DNA from: Sphingomonas morindae
Lineage (GTDB): Bacteria; Pseudomonadota; Alphaproteobacteria; Sphingomonadales; Sphingomonadaceae
DNA length: 64,000 nt
Direction: 5' to 3'
Assembly: GCF_023822065.1 (NCBI RefSeq)
Contig: NZ_CP084931.1
Span: 124,001-188,000, forward strand
This document shows, in pieces, positions 1-7,900 of this stretch. The position numbers and the translations under genes are program-made. The notes below the pieces were generated by a model. The model was not told the DNA's origin. It worked only from the letters and a program-made list of their open reading frames with translations, and made no database searches. Each line of letters starts with the position of its first letter. Within the stretch, counting starts at the first letter, position 1.

Positions 1-1011
1 ATCTCGGTGTCCGACACCGGCATGGGCATTCCGCGCGAGGCGATGGAGCGGGTGTTCGAGCCCTTCTACACCACCAAGGAGGTGGGGCGCGGCACCGGGC
101 TCGGCCTCTCGATGGTCTATGGCTTCGTCAAACAGTCGGGCGGCCATGTGAAGCTCTATTCGGAGGAAGGGCGCGGCACGACGGTGAAGATCTATCTGCC
201 CCGCCTGCTCGGCAGCCTGCCCGAACCGATCGAGGAGGGTGAAGGCGCCACCGGCATCGAGCGGAGCCAGCGCGCCGAGACGATCCTCGTCGTCGAGGAT
301 GATGACGATGTCCGCGCCTATACGGTCGAGATCCTGCGCGAGCTCGGCTATCGCGTGCTCGAGGCGCACGATGGCATGTCCGGGCTGCGGCTGTTCGAGC
401 GGCAGGAGGCGCCGATCGATCTGCTCTTCACCGATGTGGTGATGCCGGGCATGACGGGGGCGGCGCTGGCCGAACAGGCGCGCGCGCTCCAGCCGGGGCT
501 GCGCGTGCTCTATACGTCAGGCTATACGCGCAACGCGATCGTCCATGGCGGCCGGCTCGACGCGGGGGTGGAGATGATCTCCAAGCCCTTCACCTTCCGC
601 GCGCTCGCCGCCAAGGTGCGCGACATGCTCGAGATCGGCCGCACCGGGCGGCTGCTGCTGGTGGAGGCCGAGCCGACCATCCGCGCGCTCACCGCCGAGG
701 CGCTGGCGGCGATCGGCTATGCCGTCGATCAGGCCGCCACCGCCACCGAGGCGCTCGCCCGGCTGCGCGCCGCCCAGGGCCGCTACGACGCGGCGCTGAT
801 CGATGCCGATCTGCCGGACCAGGCCGCCGCCGCCTTGCTGGTGGAGCTGCGCGCGCGCCACGCGGCCATGCCGGTGCTGCTCGCCGGCGATCTCCCCGGC
901 CCGGCCGAAGCGGCGCCGGATCCGCTGGTCGCCGCGCTCCCCAAGCCCTTCACCGCCGCCATGGTGGAAGACCGGCTGCGCGCGCTTGGCGTGGGCGACC
1001 CGCCGGGCTGA
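1..1011 (+). CDS. Hybrid sensor histidine kinase, C-terminal part, with two receiver domains (partial)
   Basis: The frame is open from the first base, so the 5' end lies outside the window. The first 70 residues are the end of an HATPase_c domain, with the G2 box [11 protein letters not shown] that binds ATP. A canonical receiver domain follows (about residues 90-210): acidic pocket EDDDD, phosphoacceptor Asp in FTDVVMPG, Thr in LYTSG and Lys in SKPF. A second receiver (about 215-330) keeps its Asp (IDADLP) and Lys (PKPF) but has Ala in VLLAGD where Thr or Ser is normal, so it may be a weak or phosphate-independent partner. The sensor and phosphoacceptor-His regions are not visible, so the signal is unknown. 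Confidence 0.93.
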   Translation: MSVSDTGMGIPREAMERVFEPFYTTKEVGRGTGLGLSMVYGFVKQSGGHVKLYSEEGRGTTVKIYLPRLLGSLPEPIEEGEGATGIERSQRAETILVVEDDDDVRAYTVEILRELGYRVLEAHDGMSGLRLFERQEAPIDLLFTDVVMPGMTGAALAEQARALQPGLRVLYTSGYTRNAIVHGGRLDAGVEMISKPFTFRALAAKVRDMLEIGRTGRLLLVEAEPTIRALTAEALAAIGYAVDQAATATEALARLRAAQGRYDAALIDADLPDQAAAALLVELRARHAAMPVLLAGDLPGPAEAAPDPLVAALPKPFTAAMVEDRLRALGVGDPPG

Positions 1012-1057
1012 CAGGCCGCCGCGCGCCGCGCGGGCGCCGGGCGCGGGCCGTCGCCGG

Positions 1058-2884
1058 TCAGGCGGCGAGCTGGCCCGCGATCACCATCCGGTTCCGGCCC
1101 GCGCGCTTGGCGCGGTACAGCGCTTCGTCCGCCGCCTGAAGCAGGCCCGATCCCTCGCCCTGGGTTTCGCCCGCATGGGCCGCCACGCCGAACGACATGC
1201 TGGTCGGCCCCAGCGACTGGCCGCCATGACGGAGGCTCAGCTTCGAGATGGCGAGCCGCAGCTTCTCGATCCGAGTGGCGAGGATCTCGGGGGTTACCCC
1301 GGGGGCGATGATGGTGAACTCCTCGCCGCCATAGCGGCAGAGAATATCGCCGTCGCGGAAATGCGCGCGCATCTGCTCGGCCACCATGCGCAGCACATGA
1401 TCGCCCGCCTCATGGCCGAACTCGTCGTTGAAGCGCTTGAAATGATCCACGTCGCACATCACCACGGTGAGCGGGGTGCGGGCGCGCGCCGCGCGCGCGA
1501 TCTCGATCGCCAGCGCCTCTTCCAGATAGCGGCGGTTGAACAGGCCGGTCATCGCGTCGCGGATCGTCTGCTCGCGCAGATTGCGTTGCAGACGATAGTT
1601 CATCAGCGCGGACGACAGCGTCTCGCTGAGCGCCTGCAGCCGATATTCGTCGGCGCCGTCGACCTCGCCGGCGATGTGGAGGATGCCGATCAGCTCGCCG
1701 CCCGCGAGCAGGGGCTCGCAATGATAGGCCTCGCGTCCCTCGGCATGCGCGCAATCGACATCGGGCGCGAAGGGCGATTGCGCGTGGCTCTGCCCGAGGC
1801 GCATCGCCCAGCAGGCATCGGGCGCGATCGTATCGGGCAGATCGCTGGCGCTGCCCCAGGCGGCGGCCCGCACCAGCTGGTTGCGCGAATTATTATGCGT
1901 ATAGACCGCGCCGGTCGTATCGGGCAGCGCGAGCGGCACGAAACGCTCGATCACCTTGGCGAATTCGGCATCCGATCGGCTCGCCTGGAGGCGGCGCATC
2001 ATGTCGCCCAGATATTCGGCGACTTCGCTCCTCGCCTCCAGAAGATGGCTGCGCGAGAGCAGCTCCTGGTTGATCGTGCTGAGATCCTCCTCGCTGCGAT
2101 GCTGTTTCTCCAGCGCCTCGGCGAGCCGCTCGGCCATCACATTATAGCCGCGCGCGAGCCGGCGGAACTCGCGCGAGCCCATGGTGCGCAGCGCGATCCG
2201 TCCGCTGGCGTCGCCCGATCCCAGCTCCTCCATCGCCTCGCTGAGCACGGCGGTCGGCCGGCCGACCCCGCGCGTGATGACAAAGGCGATGGTGAGCGCC
2301 GCGAAGCCCACGATCAGCCCGCCCGCCATGGCGAGCACGCGCAGCCAATAGGCCGAGGCATGGGTCGAGGCGTTGCGATCCAGAAGAAGCGCCTGCTCCG
2401 CCTCGACCAGCTCGTCGCGGCGCTGGTCGACCATCCGCATGAGCTGCCAGGATGTCCGGACGCGGACGGGCGCGACGGTTGCGATCCGCTGGACGCGCGC
2501 CAGCCTTGTGCCTTCGCTCAGAAAGGCGATGCGGTCGAGCACCGCCGCGCGCAGGCGCAGGGCGCGCGCATGTTGCGGCGGATTGTCGGCGGTGAGCTGA
2601 ACCAGACGATCCATGTCGCTACGGGTGGCGCGAAGATCCGCGTCGATCGCGGCGCCCAGGCTCGGGTCGTGCGAGATGATCATCCCGCGCAGATCGGATT
2701 CCGCGCGGCGCAGCCGGTCGATCGGCTTGGCGGCCATTTCCAGCACGGTCTGGGTATGCTCGACCCAGCGCGCACTGCTTTGCAGCTGCAGCGACACCGC
2801 GGTGAGCGCGGCGGCAAGCGCGACGACCGCCAGCACCACCAGCGAACTCAGAACGATCACACGGGATCGGAGCGAATAGAACAT
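1058..2884 (-). CDS. Membrane diguanylate cyclase with HAMP, GAF and GGDEF domains
   Basis: Protein of 608 aa predicted to make cyclic di-GMP from two GTP. TM1 is near residues 8-30 and TM2 near 183-204, with a helical periplasmic stretch between them that looks like a four-helix-bundle sensor. A HAMP linker follows (about 205-258), then a GAF-like domain (about 300-430) and a GGDEF domain (about 440-605). The active-site GGEEF is at 519-523. The inhibitory I-site RxxD (RDGD) is at 510-513, so product feedback is expected. It lies 1 nt from the GAF gene upstream on the same strand, and the two are probably cotranscribed. Confidence 0.93.
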   Translation of the reverse strand: MFYSLRSRVIVLSSLVVLAVVALAAALTAVSLQLQSSARWVEHTQTVLEMAAKPIDRLRRAESDLRGMIISHDPSLGAAIDADLRATRSDMDRLVQLTADNPPQHARALRLRAAVLDRIAFLSEGTRLARVQRIATVAPVRVRTSWQLMRMVDQRRDELVEAEQALLLDRNASTHASAYWLRVLAMAGGLIVGFAALTIAFVITRGVGRPTAVLSEAMEELGSGDASGRIALRTMGSREFRRLARGYNVMAERLAEALEKQHRSEEDLSTINQELLSRSHLLEARSEVAEYLGDMMRRLQASRSDAEFAKVIERFVPLALPDTTGAVYTHNNSRNQLVRAAAWGSASDLPDTIAPDACWAMRLGQSHAQSPFAPDVDCAHAEGREAYHCEPLLAGGELIGILHIAGEVDGADEYRLQALSETLSSALMNYRLQRNLREQTIRDAMTGLFNRRYLEEALAIEIARAARARTPLTVVMCDVDHFKRFNDEFGHEAGDHVLRMVAEQMRAHFRDGDILCRYGGEEFTIIAPGVTPEILATRIEKLRLAISKLSLRHGGQSLGPTSMSFGVAAHAGETQGEGSGLLQAADEALYRAKRAGRNRMVIAGQLAA

Positions 2885-2885
2885 C

Positions 2886-3449
2886 CTAGCCCTCCCGCTG
2901 CGCGGGGAAGGGAACGATCGCGGGCATGGGCATGGGCGCTGGCGTATCCAGCAGCGCCTCGAGCCGCGCGCCGGCGGTGTCGGCGAGGCGACGCAGCGCC
3001 GCCAGCCGCGCCTGCGGCGGCTGCGCCTGCGCCCGCTGATCCATCACGCACAAAGCACCCACCGCCTGGCCGTGGATCCGCACGGGCGCGCCGGCATAGA
3101 AGCGCAGGCCAAGATCGCCGGTGACCAGCGGATTGCCGCTGAACCGCTCGTCCAGATGCGCATCGGGAACGCAGAAGGGCGCGTCCTGACGAATGGTGTA
3201 GCCGCAAAAGGCCGCGCAGCGCGGCGTGGACGCTATCGCAAGGCCGATCGCGCAGGCGAGCCATTGCCGGCCTTCATCCAATATGGTGAGCGCGCCGGCG
3301 GTGGCCGCAAACATCTCCCGCGCCTGGGCGACGAGATCGCGCACCGCGTCGCAATGCCCGCTTTGGCGGAGCAGGGCGGCGACGACCGCCTGGCGCTCCG
3401 CCTCATCGTCCGGGAAGGGCGCCGGACAGTAAAATACACGCTTCTCCAT
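2886..3449 (-). CDS. GAF domain protein
   Basis: Protein of 187 aa that is essentially one GAF domain, including the typical late segment LRFYAGAPVRIHGQAVGALCV. The open frame extends upstream to 3650, but I start at ATG 3449 (MEKRVFY) because the upstream extension is rich in Arg and Trp and would overlap the divergent PilZ promoter region. There is no output domain of its own. The adjacent diguanylate cyclase, 1 nt downstream, is the likely functional partner. The ligand cannot be read from the sequence. Confidence 0.78.
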   Translation of the reverse strand: MEKRVFYCPAPFPDDEAERQAVVAALLRQSGHCDAVRDLVAQAREMFAATAGALTILDEGRQWLACAIGLAIASTPRCAAFCGYTIRQDAPFCVPDAHLDERFSGNPLVTGDLGLRFYAGAPVRIHGQAVGALCVMDQRAQAQPPQARLAALRRLADTAGARLEALLDTPAPMPMPAIVPFPAQREG

Positions 3450-3667
3450 CCGTTCGCCCGCCGCTGCTACCCACGCACCCGATTTCAGGCCTCGTTGCCA
3501 CCAGTCCGTTAACCAGCGCGGCCATGCCGAGGGGGTTAGACGAAAGTCTAACCCGCGCGCCTGGCCCGCTCGCTCCGATCGGTCGCGAAACCGAGCGGAA
3601 AGCCTTGGATCAACAGGCCTAAAACTTGGTGCACCAGCGTCGTTAATCATGACAGCGGAGCGAGAAA
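3450..3667. promoter_or_regulatory. Divergent intergenic region with a perfect hairpin
   Basis: This separates the GAF gene (minus) from the PilZ gene (plus). It holds a perfect 9-bp inverted repeat, GGGTTAGAC-GAAA-GTCTAACCC, at 3533-3554. As RNA it would form a strong stem with a GNRA-type GAAA loop; as DNA it could be an operator. No T-run follows, so it is not a normal intrinsic terminator. A TTAATCAT sequence sits about 20 nt before the PilZ start. Confidence 0.5.
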
Positions 3668-4006
3668 GTGCATATGAATCAGGTAGCTTACCAGGAACCG
3701 ACCGGGATCCCGACGGCCGAACTCGTGATCGAGCGGCGTGGCGCGGAGCGGGCTCCGGTGCAGGTCTCGGCGAGCGTGGAGACCGGCGACGGCATCGCCT
3801 TTGCCGCCTCGCTGCGCAATCTTTCGCCCAGCGGCTTCCGGGCGCGCTGCCCGATCATGCTGAAGCGTGGCGACCGCGTGTTCGTGCGGCTGGCCGGCAC
3901 CCGCCGGCGCCGCCCCGCCAAGGTGATGTGGACCGAGGCGCAGGAGATTGGCTGCCGCTTCGCGGTGCCGCTCACCCCCGCTTTGCTTCTGGCGCAATCG
4001 GCCTGA
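3668..4006 (+). CDS. PilZ domain protein
   Basis: Protein of 112 aa, a single PilZ domain and candidate c-di-GMP receptor. The two ligand motifs are visible: an RxxxR-type segment (ERRGAER) near residues 22-28 and NLSPSG, matching D/NxSxxG, near residues 50-55. A GTG at 3668 has GGAG at a 7-nt distance, while the in-frame ATG at 3674 is 13 nt away, so the GTG start is preferred. There is no partner domain. The nearby diguanylate cyclase gives a plausible c-di-GMP source, but the target process is unknown. Confidence 0.88.
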   Translation: MHMNQVAYQEPTGIPTAELVIERRGAERAPVQVSASVETGDGIAFAASLRNLSPSGFRARCPIMLKRGDRVFVRLAGTRRRRPAKVMWTEAQEIGCRFAVPLTPALLLAQSA

Positions 4007-4054
4007 CAGCGGACAGGTTCTCGGCCGGCATGGGTCGGCCGCGCGTCTCCGGCG

Positions 4055-4534
4055 CTAGAAGAGGGGCGTGCCGGGCGGCTTGCGCAGCGCCGCCGTCAGC
4101 GCCGCGTCGAGGCTCGACAGGAAGCGCGACCGATCGTCCTTGCCGAAGGGCGGGGGGCCGCCGATCCGATCACCGCCCGCGCGCAGATCGTTCATGATCG
4201 CGCGCACGGCGATGGCGTTGCCGATCGAATTGGCGGTGAACGGCTTGCCGTTGGGCGCGATCACGGCCGCGCCCGCCTTGAGGCAGCGATCGGCCAGCAG
4301 GATATCGGCCGTCACCACCAGCGTCGACCCGTTCGCCTGCGCCGCGATCCAGTCGTCGGCCGCATCAAAGCCCTGGCCCACCACGATTCGCTTGATCAGC
4401 GGATCCTGAGGCACGCGAAGATGCGCGTTGCTGACCAGGGTAACGGCTATGCGGAGCCTGAAGGCGACGCGGTAGATCTCGTCCTTGACGGGGCAGGCAT
4501 CGGCGTCGACGAGGATGTGCGGGCGTTGCTCCAT
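4055..4534 (-). CDS. YaiI/YqxD (DUF188) family protein
   Basis: Protein of 159 aa, full length for the family. It opens with the family signature ILVDADACPVKDEIYRVAFR and continues with VDPF/ADDWI and VTADILLADRC segments typical of this PIN-like fold. Start chosen at ATG 4534 (MEQRPHILVDADA), because the upstream extension to 4660 has the composition of a shadow frame and overlaps the small gene at 4602. The fold suggests nuclease ancestry. The biochemical role is not established for this family. Confidence 0.9.
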   Translation of the reverse strand: MEQRPHILVDADACPVKDEIYRVAFRLRIAVTLVSNAHLRVPQDPLIKRIVVGQGFDAADDWIAAQANGSTLVVTADILLADRCLKAGAAVIAPNGKPFTANSIGNAIAVRAIMNDLRAGGDRIGGPPPFGKDDRSRFLSSLDAALTAALRKPPGTPLF

Positions 4535-4601
4535 GGCGCGTCCCTGCCACGGGCCCGATGCCAGGGGCAATGTGGCGCGGTACGCGCCCGATCGGGCGGC
4601 C

Positions 4602-4721
4602 TCAGCCGCGCGGCTTGGCTTGCGCCTTCTGGCGATCGAGTTCCGCCAGCTTGCGCACAAAGTCCTGCGGGATTTTCTGATCGCGAGGCTGGGCCACCAG
4701 CCTGCACTCCTGTTGTGTCAT
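4602..4721 (-). CDS. Small protein A1 of a duplicated two-gene cassette
   Basis: A 39-aa protein starting MTQQECRLVAQPRDQ and ending KPRG. Its core (QPR, IP, then VRKLAELDRQK) matches the small protein at 5103-5228 at 18 of 22 positions, which is strong evidence that both are translated. A G-rich Shine-Dalgarno (GGGGGCGG) precedes the ATG. A near-perfect CtrA-type box (GTAA-N7-TTAACCAT) lies about 41 nt upstream. It follows B1 by 114 nt. No known family is recognised. The core is predicted to be a short charged helix. Confidence 0.72.
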   Translation of the reverse strand: MTQQECRLVAQPRDQKIPQDFVRKLAELDRQKAQAKPRG

Positions 4722-4761
4722 CTTGCCGCCCCCGTTCTTCAGACGACATGACCCGGCATGG

Positions 4762-4776
4762 TTAAGCGAATGTTAC
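4762..4776 (-). promoter_or_regulatory. Near-consensus CtrA box upstream of A1
   Basis: Read on the minus strand it is GTAA-N7-TTAAC, extended to TTAACCAT. The known CtrA consensus is TTAA-N7-TTAAC, so there is one mismatch. It lies 41 nt upstream of the A1 ATG, almost the same distance as the perfect box before B2. This makes a second internal promoter for the last gene of the cassette plausible. Confidence 0.5.
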
Positions 4777-4835
4777 GGATTGAGAAAGTACGCGAAAAAA
4801 ATCTACGTCGCGGTACGGTATTGCCCTGGAACTGG

Positions 4836-5018
4836 TTAGAGGGACAGCTCCACATCGACACCCCGCCGGGCGCATTCCGCCAACAGGCTGAGCACGCGCT
4901 CGGCATCCGCGCGATCCACGGCGTTGTCGATCTCCTGCTGCAGGGCCGAGGAGGCAAGCTCCGCAAGCGGCGCGGCGTGTGGCGCGCGACGTCGATGCGC
5001 GGCGTCCTGAACAGTCAT
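4836..5018 (-). CDS. Small protein B1 of a duplicated two-gene cassette
   Basis: A 60-aa protein starting MTVQDAAHRRR. Its C-terminal 36 residues (ALQQEIDNA, then LLAECARRGVDVE) match the C-terminus of the small protein at 5323-5493 at 16 of 36 positions. A Shine-Dalgarno GGGAG lies about 8 nt before the ATG. It is 84 nt downstream of A2 with no visible promoter of its own, so it is probably cotranscribed with A2. The protein is predicted helical and soluble. The function and family are unknown. Confidence 0.72.
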   Translation of the reverse strand: MTVQDAAHRRRAPHAAPLAELASSALQQEIDNAVDRADAERVLSLLAECARRGVDVELSL

Positions 5019-5102
5019 CGAAGGTCTCCCAACCCGGTCGAGTGGGAGCTAGACGCGCGGTTTCGGTGCCGCAAGCCGACCGAAATGGCCGACTTTGGCG
5101 CG

Positions 5103-5228
5103 TTACGGGCAGGTTTTGGCGGATTTCTGCCGGTCCAGCTCGGCCAGCTTCCGCACCAGATCGGCTGGAATGTTCTGGCCACGCGGCTGGCTGATCAGCC
5201 TCCGCTCGGGGCCGTCCGGATCGGACAT
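5103..5228 (-). CDS. Small protein A2, paralogue of A1
   Basis: A 41-aa protein starting MSDPDGPERRL and ending SAKTCP, with the same QPR / IP / VRKLAELDRQK core as A1. Start at ATG 5228 because a good Shine-Dalgarno (GGAGAG) precedes it, while the longer frame to 5303 has no conserved residues. It follows B2 by 94 nt. A lone CtrA half-site (TTAACC) lies at 5316-5321, close to the B2 stop. No recognised domain. Confidence 0.75.
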   Translation of the reverse strand: MSDPDGPERRLISQPRGQNIPADLVRKLAELDRQKSAKTCP

Positions 5229-5322
5229 GGCGCGCTCTCCTGCCTCTCCCGCTCCAAGCGGCGGGTTGATGACAATTTGAAGACAAGGCGCGCCGGAAAG
5301 CAATATACTTTAGACGGTTAAT

Positions 5323-5493
5323 TCAGATGACGATCTCGACGGACGTGCCCCTGCGCTTCACCTCGGCGAGCAGCGCCCAGAGAATCTCGGTCTCGCTGGA
5401 TTCGAGGGCGTCATCGATGGCATGCTGCAGCGCCGGCGCCGTCATCGCGCGAAACCGCGCGCGATCTTCATCTGGGTTAAGCAACTGGCCCAT
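5323..5493 (-). CDS. Small protein B2, first gene of the duplicated cassette
   Basis: A 56-aa protein starting MGQLLNPDEDRARF, with a C-terminal block ALQHAIDDAL then LLAEVKRRGTSVE that pairs with B1. A Shine-Dalgarno AGGGTGG precedes the ATG. A perfect CtrA box sits 39 nt upstream. It is first in the minus-strand order B2-A2-B1-A1. The N-terminal 17 residues are not shared with B1. The protein is probably cytoplasmic and helical; the function is unknown. Confidence 0.75.
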   Translation of the reverse strand: MGQLLNPDEDRARFRAMTAPALQHAIDDALESSETEILWALLAEVKRRGTSVEIVI

Positions 5494-5792
5494 GATCCAC
5501 CCTAAACCTCATGGCCCATTCTGCATCGCCTATGGTTAACGAATCGTTAAAGTCGACTATAGACTGAAATGGTATACGCGCTTAATACTTTATCTTGGAT
5601 GCTGTGCCGCTCGCTTATCATAAGTATAGATTGGCATTGGCCCAAGAAGAGGTAGCGTTACCACGCGGCGCCAAAGGTCCGGCGGCGCCAAGCGTGTTTG
5701 TCTTGGCGCGAAGGCGGAACGAACGTCACCTGTCTTCGCGCTGGCGCGCGGCGCTCTGCGGTTCTACCCAGCCGCCATGGATCCGCTGAAAC
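5494..5792. promoter_or_regulatory. AT-rich divergent region upstream of the small-protein cassette
   Basis: About 300 nt with no convincing gene, clearly richer in A+T than its surroundings (for example 5560-5600). It holds the CtrA box at 5532-5550 that faces B2, and a GGTA-N4-TACC inverted motif near 5651. The plus-strand DUF155 gene begins right at its right end. Confidence 0.5.
5532..5550 (-). promoter_or_regulatory. Perfect CtrA box, TTAA-N7-TTAACCAT
   Basis: On the minus strand the bases read TTAACGATTCGTTAACCAT, an exact match to the established alphaproteobacterial CtrA consensus TTAA-N7-TTAAC. It ends 39 nt before the B2 ATG, a position typical of CtrA-activated promoters. That CtrA acts here is inferred from the match alone. 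Confidence 0.72.
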
Positions 5793-6626
5793 ATGGCTGA
5801 GCTGGCGCGGGCCGCGGGCGTGGGCGTCCGCGAGGTGCTGGGCCTGGCGCTGCCCGGCCGGTCGGACCGGGGCAATGTCCGGGCGCTGCTGCTCGGCGCG
5901 CGCATCGACACCCGCAATCTCGAAGGCTTCGCCGAAACCGAGAGCCTGGTTCTCGCGGGCGTGGGCGCGGCCTTTGTGTTCCGCTACGGCGTGCTCGTGC
6001 TGTTCGGCGCCTCCGCCGAGAGCGAGCGGGAGCTGATCGCGCGTCTCGCCAGCCATATCGTCGATCCCTTGGCCCAGCCCGAGGTCGAGACCGCCTCGAT
6101 CGAGATTCGGGCCGAGGGCGAGGAGACGGTGAGCGCCGACGGCCATATCCGGCTCCGCGAGGCGACGCGCGAACGGCTCCTCCTCACCGCCACGGTGCTC
6201 GCGCGGAGCGTGGTGCTCGGCCGCGACGAAGGCCGGATCGCCGAGGCGTTCGACCGGGTGGAGCCGCTGATCAACGATCTTCGCGAGAATGGACGCGCCG
6301 GCATGCCGATCCGGCGGGTGATGAAAAATATCGGCGATGTCCTGTCGGCGCAGCACCGGGTGGTGGGGCGCGCCCAGATCAGCGAAAAGCCCGATCTGCT
6401 CTGGGAGCATCCCGCGCTCGATCGGCTCTATGGGCGGCTCGAGGCCGAGTTCGAGCTGGGCGACCGCGCGCGCGCCATGGAGCGCAAGCTGGAGGTGATC
6501 GGCGACGCCGCCGAATGGCTGCTCGATCTCGTGCAGGACAAGCGCTCGCTGCGGCTCGAGCTGGCGGTGATCGTGCTGATCGCCTTCGAGGTGGTGCTGA
6601 ACCTCTATCAATTCTGGCGGCTCTAG
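5793..6626 (+). CDS. RMD1/YagE (DUF155) family membrane-anchored protein
   Basis: Protein of 277 aa with the DUF155 layout: an alpha/beta domain including FRYGVLVLFG (about residues 63-72), a helical domain, and one C-terminal membrane segment (LRLELAVIVLIAFEVVLNLYQF, about 250-273). Yeast Rmd1 relatives act in organelle and sporulation processes, but the bacterial role is unknown. An in-frame stop lies directly upstream of ATG 5793, so this is the first possible start even though no Shine-Dalgarno is visible. It faces away from the CtrA-linked small-gene cassette. Confidence 0.87.
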   Translation: MAELARAAGVGVREVLGLALPGRSDRGNVRALLLGARIDTRNLEGFAETESLVLAGVGAAFVFRYGVLVLFGASAESERELIARLASHIVDPLAQPEVETASIEIRAEGEETVSADGHIRLREATRERLLLTATVLARSVVLGRDEGRIAEAFDRVEPLINDLRENGRAGMPIRRVMKNIGDVLSAQHRVVGRAQISEKPDLLWEHPALDRLYGRLEAEFELGDRARAMERKLEVIGDAAEWLLDLVQDKRSLRLELAVIVLIAFEVVLNLYQFWRL

Positions 6627-6732
6627 CGGCGAAGCCGGCAACCGCCGGACCCGATAGCGCCCCGGCGGCCCAGCCTTGCCCTCGCGCGGCGCCTGTGCGA
6701 GCGGCAGGCGCGGCGGCGCCGGGCCGGGGATC

Positions 6733-7695
6733 ATGGCCGGCGCAGGAAGGGCGGAGACAGTGGTGCGCGGCAAGCTCAACGACGCCGATCTCCGCCTGCT
6801 GCGCGTGCTGGACGCGGTGCTCGAGACGCGCGATGTCACCCGCGCGTCGGAAATCCTGTCCGTCACCCCGTCCGCCGTAAGCCATTCGCTTCGCCTGCTG
6901 CGCGCGCTGTTCGATGATCCGCTGATGGTGCGCACCCGCGGCCGGTTCGAACCGACGCCGCGCGCGCTCGCGCTGCAGCCGGCCTTGCGGCACGGCCTGG
7001 CGCAGCTCGCCGCCCTGGTGGAGGTGGAGCCGGAGTTCGACCCCGCCACCTCGCGCCGCCGTTTCTCCCTCGCCACGCCCGACTATCAGCTGTTCGTGAT
7101 CCTGCCGATGCTGGTGGCGCGGGTGCGCGAGATCGCGCCCCAGGTGGATCTGCGCTTCCGCCCGCTCGCCGCCGATGTGCTCGATCAGCTTGCGACCGGC
7201 GCGCTCGATCTCGTGATCGCCGGGGCGGAGGTGGAAGCGGCGCTCGCGCTCGATCGCGAGGTGATGCGCAGCCGGATCATCGCCGAGCCCTTTTGCTGCG
7301 TCCTGCGCGAGGATCATCCGGCCGCGCAAGCCGCCACGCTCAGCCTCGAAGCCTATGTGCAGGCGCCGCACGTGGTGGTGAGCATGACCGGCGAGGACAG
7401 CGATCAGGTGGATAGCGCGCTCGCCGCGCGCGGCTTGCGCCGGCGGGTGGCGGCGACCGTGCCGAGCTTCATGGCGGCGGCCTGGTATGCGACCTCGTCC
7501 GACATGATCGCGACCCTGCCGCGCACCGTCGCGCTGCGCGCCGCCGCGCGCAACCAGGGCGTGGTGCGCCCGCCGCCGCTCGCGCTGCCGCGCAGCATCG
7601 CCTATCTCTGGTGGCATCCGCGCTTCCAGAGCGACGCCGGCCATGGCTGGTGGCGCAAGGCGCTGTTCGATGTGTTCGCGCCCTATCGCGACTGA
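6733..7695 (+). CDS. LysR family transcriptional regulator
   Basis: Protein of 320 aa with an N-terminal winged helix-turn-helix (about residues 14-75: LRVLDAVLETRDVTRASEILSV, then SHSLRLLRALFDDPL) and a periplasmic-binding-like effector domain. The arrangement resembles the NodD/PcpR-like branch of LysR proteins. ATG 6733 was chosen over the longer frame from 6676, which has shadow-like Arg/Gly composition. It lies 205 nt upstream of an alpha/beta hydrolase and cupin on the same strand, which are its likely targets. The inducer is unknown. Confidence 0.9.
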   Translation: MAGAGRAETVVRGKLNDADLRLLRVLDAVLETRDVTRASEILSVTPSAVSHSLRLLRALFDDPLMVRTRGRFEPTPRALALQPALRHGLAQLAALVEVEPEFDPATSRRRFSLATPDYQLFVILPMLVARVREIAPQVDLRFRPLAADVLDQLATGALDLVIAGAEVEAALALDREVMRSRIIAEPFCCVLREDHPAAQAATLSLEAYVQAPHVVVSMTGEDSDQVDSALAARGLRRRVAATVPSFMAAAWYATSSDMIATLPRTVALRAAARNQGVVRPPPLALPRSIAYLWWHPRFQSDAGHGWWRKALFDVFAPYRD

Positions 7696-7900
7696 CCGCC
7701 GGGCGCGCCGGCCCGCGCCGCCATCCGCGCTCGGACGCATCCATCGTGAATTTGGCGCACGAAGAACCGCCGGTGTCGGCGACGCCTTGTGATCTCCGCT
7801 CAGCCGGCGATGAGAACACATGCGCTTGGCCCCGGCCTGGGCCGCGTCCATCAGGCCCCGGCCGCGCCGGCGGCCTGTCGCGTCCAGTGAGAGCCTTGCC

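Noticed and set aside
803-3124. Plus-strand open frame of 773 codons
   Set aside because: It runs opposite the diguanylate cyclase and GAF genes, is made of Arg/Gly/Ala-rich sequence and has no recognisable residues. In very GC-rich DNA such antisense frames are expected.
5777-5800. Seven-codon ORF (MDPLKHG) overlapping the DUF155 start
   Set aside because: It has no Shine-Dalgarno and is too short to tell from chance.
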